A stretch of 20,350 bases of DNA from BOG-933 sp037132135 (lineage in GTDB: Bacteria > Pseudomonadota > Alphaproteobacteria > Azospirillales > Azospirillaceae): contig JBAXPR010000068.1 of the NCBI GenBank assembly GCA_037132135.1, positions 1 to 20,350 on the forward strand. The letters are read 5' to 3'. Positions 15,919-20,350 of this stretch are shown here, piece by piece. The notes beneath the pieces are model-generated. The model was not told the origin of the DNA. It saw only the letters and a list, made by a program, of their open reading frames with translations, and did no database searches. Every line of letters begins with the position of its first letter. Position 1 is the first letter of the stretch. A program made the position numbers and the translations under genes.

Positions 15919-17496
15919 TCAGAAGGTCAGGGCGACCGCGGCGACCACGCCGGGAGCGCCGCGGATTTTTTCCAGCAGCGCGCCTTCGACCGCCTGATCG
16001 ACCGAGACCAGGGCCACGGCGTCGGCGCCGGGAGCGGTGCGTCCGAGGTGGAAGGTGGCGATGTTGACCCCGGCATCGCCGAGCATCGCCCCGAGGCGGC
16101 CGATGTAGCCCGGCTTGTCCTCGTTGCGGGTGAACAGCATGCGCGGCGACAGCTCGGCCTCGACCGCGACGTCGTCGATGCCGACCAGCCGGGGCTTGTC
16201 GCCGCCGAACAGCGAGCCGGTCAGGGTGCGGGTGCCCTGGTCGGTGGTGACGGTGACCCGGATCAGGGTGTGATAGTCGGTGCAGCGCTCACGCTTGGTT
16301 TCCGAGACGCCGATGTTGCGCTCGCGGGCCACGAGCGGGGCGTTGACGGTGTTGACCGACTCCAGCAGCGGCGCCAGCAGGCCCTTCAGGACCAGCTGGG
16401 TCAGCGGCTTGGTGTTGAGATCGGCGACCTGGCCTTCATATTCGATGGTCACGGCCTTGATGCCGGCGTCGGTGATCTGGCCGGCGAAGCTGCCGAGCTG
16501 GTCGGCCAGTTTCATGTAGGGGCGCAGCTTGGGCGCGTCCTCGGCCGAAACCGAGGGCGAGTTGAGGGCGTTGACCACGGCGCCGGTCATGAGGAAGTCG
16601 GAAATCTGCTCGGCGACCTGAAGCGCGACGTTCTCCTGGGCTTCGGTGGTCGAGGCGCCGAGATGAGGCGTGCAGATCACCTGCTCCATGCCGAAGAAGG
16701 GGCTCTCCTTGGCCGGCTCCTTTGCGAAGACGTCGAGCGCCGCACCCGCGACATGGCCCGACTCGATCGCCGCCTTCAAATCCGGGTCGACGATCAGGCC
16801 GCCGCGGGCGCAATTGACGATGCGCACGCCCTTCTTGCACTTCGCCAGCGACTCGGCATTGAGGATGTTGCGGGTGCCGTCGGTCAGCGGCGTGTGCAGG
16901 GTGATGAAGTCGGCGCGGCCGAGCAGGGTGTCGAGTTCGACCTTCTCGACCCCGAGCTGCTGGGCGCGCTCGGCCGAGAGGAAGGGATCGAAGGCGATCA
17001 CGCGCATGCGAAGGCCGATCGCCCGCTCGGCGACGATCGAGCCGATGTTGCCGCAGCCGATGATGCCGAGGGTCTTGCCGGTGACCTCGACGCCCATGAA
17101 GCGGTTCTTCTCCCACTTGCCGGCGTGGGTCGAGGCGTTGGCGGCGGGCAGTTCGCGGGCGAGCGCGAACATCAGGGCGATGGCGTGCTCGGCGGTGGTG
17201 ATCGAGTTGCCGAACGGCGTGTTCATGACCACGACGCCGCGGGCGGTGGCGGCCGGGATATCGACATTGTCGACACCGATGCCGGCGCGTCCGACCACCT
17301 TGAGCTTGGTGGCGGCGGCGATGATCTCCTTGGTGACCTTGGTGTTGGAGCGGATCGCTAGGCCGTCATAATTGCCGATGATCGCCTTCAGCTCATCGGG
17401 CTTCAGCTTGGTGTTGACGTCGACCTCGACGCCGCGTTCCTTGAAAATCTCAACCGCGCGCGGGCTGAGGCTGTCGGAAATCAGGACCTTGGGCAT
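15919..17496 (-). CDS. serA: D-3-phosphoglycerate dehydrogenase
   Basis: Oxidises 3-phosphoglycerate to 3-phosphohydroxypyruvate with NAD+, the first committed step of serine synthesis, in the cytosol. The 525-residue length fits the long (type 1) form: a split substrate domain (1-98 and about 290-315), an NAD domain with GCGNIG (147-152), an intervening ASB domain (about 320-450), and a C-terminal ACT domain (about 453-525) that usually mediates allosteric control. The catalytic triad R231 (CARGG), E260 (AKEP) and H278 (TPHLGAST) is complete. ATG 17496 gives the standard N-terminus MPKVLISDSL; AGGGA lies 10 bases upstream. It follows serC by 72 bases in the same direction, so the two are probably cotranscribed, with a hairpin between them. 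Confidence 0.97.
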   Translation of the reverse strand: MPKVLISDSLSPRAVEIFKERGVEVDVNTKLKPDELKAIIGNYDGLAIRSNTKVTKEIIAAATKLKVVGRAGIGVDNVDIPAATARGVVVMNTPFGNSITTAEHAIALMFALARELPAANASTHAGKWEKNRFMGVEVTGKTLGIIGCGNIGSIVAERAIGLRMRVIAFDPFLSAERAQQLGVEKVELDTLLGRADFITLHTPLTDGTRNILNAESLAKCKKGVRIVNCARGGLIVDPDLKAAIESGHVAGAALDVFAKEPAKESPFFGMEQVICTPHLGASTTEAQENVALQVAEQISDFLMTGAVVNALNSPSVSAEDAPKLRPYMKLADQLGSFAGQITDAGIKAVTIEYEGQVADLNTKPLTQLVLKGLLAPLLESVNTVNAPLVARERNIGVSETKRERCTDYHTLIRVTVTTDQGTRTLTGSLFGGDKPRLVGIDDVAVEAELSPRMLFTRNEDKPGYIGRLGAMLGDAGVNIATFHLGRTAPGADAVALVSVDQAVEGALLEKIRGAPGVVAAVALTF

Positions 17497-17524
17497 GTCT
17501 CGGGAATCCCTGGTTCCTCCGGCA

Positions 17525-17550
17525 CCCTTCCCCGCGACACCGGGGAAGGG
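17525..17550. repeat. Perfect 10-bp hairpin between serC and serA
   Basis: CCCTTCCCCG (17525-17534) pairs with CGGGGAAGGG (17541-17550) around a six-base loop. It lies between the serC stop and the serA start. With no U-run after it on either strand it is not a typical terminator. It may be an intergenic palindromic element or an mRNA stability element that sets the serC:serA ratio. Confidence 0.55.
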
Positions 17551-17568
17551 GGGAGGCGATGGCGGTAA

Positions 17569-18705
17569 TTACTTGGTGGCTTCGGCATAGGCCCAGTCGA
17601 GCCAGGGCAGCAGCGCCTGGATGTCGCTGGTCTCGACGGTGGCGCCGCCCCAGATGCGCAGGCCCGCCGGGGCGTCGCGATAGGAGCCGATGTCGTTGGC
17701 CACCCCTTCCTTCTCCAGCAGCGCGGCGATCTTCTTGGCCACCTCGGCCTGAGCCTCGGCCGGGACCTTGGGATCGACGATCTTGAGGCAGATCGAGGTA
17801 CAGGAGCGGGTCGCCGGATCCTTGGCGAGGAAGCCGGCCCAGGGGCTCCGGGCCTGCCAGTCGGCGATCGCCTTGAGGTTGGCTTCCGAGCGCGCGATCA
17901 TCGCGGGCAGGCCGCCGATCCCCGCGGCCCAGGTCAGGCCGTCGATGGCGTCTTCGACCGCGAGCATCGAGGGCGTGTTGATCGTCTCACCCTTGAAGAT
18001 GCCCTCGTTGATCTTGCCGTCCTTGGTCATGCGATAGAGCTTGGGCAGCGGCCAAGCCGGCTTGTAGCTCTCCAGCCGGGCCACCGCGCGCGGGCTCAGC
18101 ACCAGCATGCCATGCGCGCCTTCGCCGCCCAGCACTTTTTGCCACGACCAGGTGCAGACGTCGATCTTCGACCAGGGAATCTCCATCGCGAACACCGCCG
18201 AGGTGGCGTCGCAGATGGTCAGGCCCTGGCGGTCGGACGGTATCCAGTCGCCATTCGGCACGCGCACGCCCGAGGTGGTGCCGTTCCAGGTGAAGACGAC
18301 GTCGTGGGCGAAATCCACCTGCCCGACATCGGGCAGCTCGCCATAGCCGGCGGTGAAGGCGCGGGCGCCCGGCAGCTTCAGCTGCTTGGTGACGTCGGTC
18401 ACCCAGTCCTTGCCGAAGGCTTCCCAGGCCAGGAGATCGACCGGGCGGGCGCCGAGCAGCGTCCAGAGCGCCATTTCGACCGCGCCGGTGTCGGAGCCGG
18501 CGACGATGCCGAGCCGGTAGTCGGCGGGCAGGCCAAGCACCGAGCGCGAGAGATCGATCACGCTCTGCAGCTTGGCCTTGCCGATCTTGGCCCGGTGAGA
18601 GCGGCCGAGCGCGGCCTTCTCCAGGGCGGCCAGCGACCAGCCGGGACGCTTTGCGCAAGGACCAGAGGAAAAATTTGGGTTGGTTGGCCGTGTCGTCGGC
18701 TTCAT
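17569..18705 (-). CDS. serC: Phosphoserine aminotransferase
   Basis: PLP-dependent class V aminotransferase that converts 3-phosphohydroxypyruvate and glutamate to phosphoserine, the second step of serine synthesis; it may also act in vitamin B6 synthesis. The 378-residue protein matches the alphaproteobacterial form rather than the E. coli-like one: N-terminus PNFSSGPCAKRPGW, a GSDTGAVEMALW segment contacting the cofactor phosphate, D166 (CDATSA) likely holding the pyridine nitrogen, and K190 (SWQKVLGGEG) as the Schiff-base lysine. ATG 18705 has GGAAGGA at proper distance; that site sits in a small hairpin. The gene is first in a serC-serA unit with its own candidate promoter. Confidence in the family is high; the B6 role is general knowledge of the family. 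Confidence 0.95.
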   Translation of the reverse strand: MKPTTRPTNPNFSSGPCAKRPGWSLAALEKAALGRSHRAKIGKAKLQSVIDLSRSVLGLPADYRLGIVAGSDTGAVEMALWTLLGARPVDLLAWEAFGKDWVTDVTKQLKLPGARAFTAGYGELPDVGQVDFAHDVVFTWNGTTSGVRVPNGDWIPSDRQGLTICDATSAVFAMEIPWSKIDVCTWSWQKVLGGEGAHGMLVLSPRAVARLESYKPAWPLPKLYRMTKDGKINEGIFKGETINTPSMLAVEDAIDGLTWAAGIGGLPAMIARSEANLKAIADWQARSPWAGFLAKDPATRSCTSICLKIVDPKVPAEAQAEVAKKIAALLEKEGVANDIGSYRDAPAGLRIWGGATVETSDIQALLPWLDWAYAEATK

Positions 18706-18710
18706 CTGTA

Positions 18711-18728
18711 CTATTCCTTCCAGAATAG
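18711..18728 (-). promoter_or_regulatory. Hairpin presenting the serC Shine-Dalgarno
   Basis: On the - strand CTATTC (18728-18723), loop TGGAAG, and GAATAG (18716-18711) form a perfect 6-bp stem ending five bases before the serC ATG. The GGAAGG binding site spans the loop and the 3' arm. A second GC-rich fold is possible at 18730-18759. A two-hairpin 'serC' RNA motif has been described upstream of serC in Alphaproteobacteria; I cannot confirm that this is a member. Confidence 0.45.
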
Positions 18729-18761
18729 AGCGCCCCGGCGGGGGGGCGTGACCCGGCGCCG

Positions 18762-18790
18762 ACCCTAGCCACTCGAAGCGCCGGGGTCAA
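18762..18790 (-). promoter_or_regulatory. Candidate serC promoter
   Basis: On the - strand TTGACC (18785-18790) and TAGGGT (18762-18767) are 17 bases apart. The transcript would begin near 18755, giving a leader of about 50 bases that contains the hairpin before the start codon. The -35 is strong and the -10 weak. Confidence 0.45.
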
Positions 18791-18804
18791 CGGGTTCTGC
18801 CGCC

Positions 18805-18833
18805 GGTTGCCGCGGCTCTCAGCCGCGGCGGCC
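18805..18833 (-). terminator. Hairpin overlapping the stop codon of the MCP gene
   Basis: CCGCGGCT (18810-18817) and AGCCGCGG (18821-18828) pair perfectly around a three-base loop that includes part of the TGA stop; outer bases partly extend the stem. It separates the MCP gene from the serC promoter. No U-tract, so the terminator function is tentative. Confidence 0.4.
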
Positions 18834-20303
18834 AGGCCTCTGGCCGGCCTGCGCCAACTGGTCGATGACGCCGGCCATGACGCTCAAATGGGCGGTGTCC
18901 ATCGGGAATTGCAGGCGGGTGCTGCGCTCGGCGAGGCCGGCGATGCGCGACTTGATCGGCCGCGGCACCCCGGCCAGGGTCATCTCGACCACCGAGCCCA
19001 GCGGCTGGTCGATGCGGGTGCCGATCCAGGCGCCGCCGATCGAAATCTGGTTGGCCCGGGTGGCGATGCGGGCGCCGGCGGCGGTGATGATTTCGGCCGC
19101 GACATCGACGGTCAGGCGCTGGAACTGGTGTCGGGTGCCGGCGCCCTTGATCGCCGAGAGGAAATCCTTGACCTCGACGCTGAGCTTGTCGGCCTGACCC
19201 GCCATGGTATCGGAGGCGTCGCGGACCTTGGCCGAGGCGGTGATGGTCTGATCCGCCGAGTCGCGGACCAGCACGATCGACTGGGCGATCTCGTCGGCGC
19301 TCGATGAGACGAACTGGACGTTGCGGGCGATCTCGTCGGTGGCGCTCTGCTGCTCGGTGACCGCGGCAGCGATCTCGTTGGTCGATTCGTGAATCTGGGT
19401 GATGGTCTGGCCGATCGCCTGCACGGCGTCGACGGTGCCCGAGATCGAATTCTGGATTTCGGTGACCTGCTCCGAGATGTCGACCGTGGCCTTCTGGGTC
19501 TGCTGCGAGAGGTTCTTGACCTCGCTTGCCACCACCGCGAAGCCCTTGCCGGCGTCGCCGGCGCGGGCGGCCTCGATGGTGGCGTTGAGGGCCAGGAGGT
19601 TGGTCTGGCTGGCGATGGTCGAGATGATGCCGATGATGTTGCCGATCCGCTCGGATGCCTGGCGCAGCATCTCGACCTTGGCCACCACGTCCTTCGACTG
19701 GCTGGCGCCGTGGGCGGCAACGTCGCTGGAGGCGTGGATCAGGCGGCCGATTTCGCTGATCGCGGCGGTGAGCTGCTCGGAGGCCGAGGCGACCGACTGG
19801 GCGTTTTCGCTGGTCTGGCCGATGGCGCGGGTGACGATGCCGACCTGGACATTGGTCTCGTTGGAGGCTTCGTTCATCGAGAGGGCGGTTGCGGCCATGG
19901 TCGTCGAGGCCTTCGAGAGGCTGTCGAACACCCCGGAGACGCTGGAGCCGAACATGTCGATCAGTTCCTCGGATTCCTCCTGGCGGCGCTGTTTGGCCCG
20001 ATCCTCAGCCTCCTGCGCCTGTCTCAGGCGCTCGTTCTCGATCGCGTTATCCTTGAAGACCTGGACGGCGCGGGCCATGCCGCCGATCTCGTCGCGGTTG
20101 TCCAGCGCCGGCACCTCGATCGTGTGGTCGCCGGCGGCCAGGGTGGTCATGGTCCGGGTCATGCCGATGATCGGGCGCGAAATGCCGCGGCCGATCACCC
20201 AGGCCAGCAGCACGCCGGCGATGAAGATGCCGGCCGAGAGCGCGACGGTGGTCTGGATGGTGTCCCCGATCTGCTGATCGACCTCGTGATCAAGGTCCCA
20301 TGC
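18819..20303 (-). CDS. Methyl-accepting chemotaxis protein with PilZ-like tail, 5'-truncated (probable pseudogene)
   Basis: The open frame (up to 494 residues) starts just after an in-frame TAG at 20304-20306. It contains a membrane helix (about 19-38, TVALSAGIFIAGVLLAWVIG), HAMP (about 39-92, with RPIIGMT), the methyl-accepting signalling region (about 130-370) with a recognisable hairpin tip (GFAVVASEVKNLSQQTQKAT), and a C-terminal PilZ-like domain (about 395-490; RHQFQR and QISIGGAWI approximate RxxxR and DxSxGG). MCPs normally have a first membrane helix and a periplasmic sensor before this point; both are missing. The only start codon after the TAG is GTG 20213, inside the membrane helix, so the protein is probably broken or its 5' part was displaced. 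The intact ancestor would relay a periplasmic signal to CheA and perhaps bind c-di-GMP. Confidence 0.8.
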   Translation of the reverse strand, partial: AWDLDHEVDQQIGDTIQTTVALSAGIFIAGVLLAWVIGRGISRPIIGMTRTMTTLAAGDHTIEVPALDNRDEIGGMARAVQVFKDNAIENERLRQAQEAEDRAKQRRQEESEELIDMFGSSVSGVFDSLSKASTTMAATALSMNEASNETNVQVGIVTRAIGQTSENAQSVASASEQLTAAISEIGRLIHASSDVAAHGASQSKDVVAKVEMLRQASERIGNIIGIISTIASQTNLLALNATIEAARAGDAGKGFAVVASEVKNLSQQTQKATVDISEQVTEIQNSISGTVDAVQAIGQTITQIHESTNEIAAAVTEQQSATDEIARNVQFVSSSADEIAQSIVLVRDSADQTITASAKVRDASDTMAGQADKLSVEVKDFLSAIKGAGTRHQFQRLTVDVAAEIITAAGARIATRANQISIGGAWIGTRIDQPLGSVVEMTLAGVPRPIKSRIAGLAERSTRLQFPMDTAHLSVMAGVIDQLAQAGQRPGRRG

Positions 20304-20311
20304 CTATCCGG

Positions 20312-20340
20312 TTGACACATACACCCACTAGGGATAGAGT
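20312..20340 (+). promoter_or_regulatory. Strong rightward promoter with dyad-like spacer
   Basis: TTGACA (20312-20317), exactly 17 bases, then TAGAGT (20335-20340). The spacer contains CCC-ACTA-GGG flanked by ATACA and ATAGA, resembling the layout of operators bound by CsoR/FrmR-type repressors. It reads out of the window, so the gene it drives is not visible. It could also be the promoter at the end of an inserted element. Confidence 0.4.
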
Positions 20341-20350
20341 TTGTTCAAAG

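Noticed and set aside
13152..16067. A + strand frame of 971 codons opposite the CHASE kinase
   Set aside because: Low-complexity Gly/Gln/His-rich product with no fold; the opposite strand is a clear histidine kinase.
20281..20350. Complete insertion sequence end
   Set aside because: No terminal inverted repeat of a family I recognise, no transposase in view and no target duplication can be tested within the window, so only a breakpoint is claimed.

Overview
The window comes from a high-GC proteobacterium, most likely an alphaproteobacterium of the Rhodospirillales (Magnetospirillum-like). That is an inference from third-position GC bias, the alphaproteobacterial form of SerC, and the number of PAS, CHASE and HD-GYP signalling proteins. 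No rRNA, tRNA, CRISPR array or complete mobile element was seen.

Layout. Positions 1-732 hold no convincing gene. The first ~310 bases are clearly AT-richer than the rest and carry one consensus-like promoter and a small hairpin. Next comes a signalling block. An HD-GYP phosphodiesterase fused to a C-terminal hemerythrin (733-2355, +) is convergent with and overlaps a giant Ser/Thr kinase-ATPase-GAF-histidine kinase (2345-7711, -). A 149-residue Trp-rich protein of unknown function (7909-8358, -) is divergent from a three-gene + strand operon: stand-alone receiver (8596-8958), CheC-type phosphatase (8951-9595) and PAS-GGDEF-EAL protein (9604-12111). This operon converges on a - strand pair: a CHASE-PAS-histidine kinase-receiver hybrid (13071-15779) whose stop codon overlaps the start of a putative lipoprotein built from eight short repeats (12130-13074). 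The remainder is the serine biosynthesis pair serC (17569-18705) and serA (15919-17496), both -. Last is a methyl-accepting chemotaxis protein with a PilZ-like tail (18819-20303, -). Its reading frame is cut near the right edge, just before its second transmembrane helix.

How it fits together. Three proteins are likely to make, break or sense c-di-GMP (HD-GYP, GGDEF-EAL, PilZ-like tail). Two are large sensor kinases, and one RR/CheC pair could set a phosphorylation state that feeds into c-di-GMP turnover. The hemerythrin fusion suggests oxygen as one input, and the CHASE domain suggests a periplasmic small molecule as another. serC and serA are housekeeping genes with structured flanks: a hairpin around the serC Shine-Dalgarno, one between the two genes, and a perfect 16-bp stem just after serA.

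The most novel-looking items are the repeat lipoprotein coupled to the CHASE kinase, the RR-CheC-GGDEF/EAL operon, and the abrupt junction at the right end. That junction adjoins a TTGACA-N17-TAGAGT promoter with a CCC-N4-GGG element in its spacer. All family assignments were made by reading motifs; no database search was possible.
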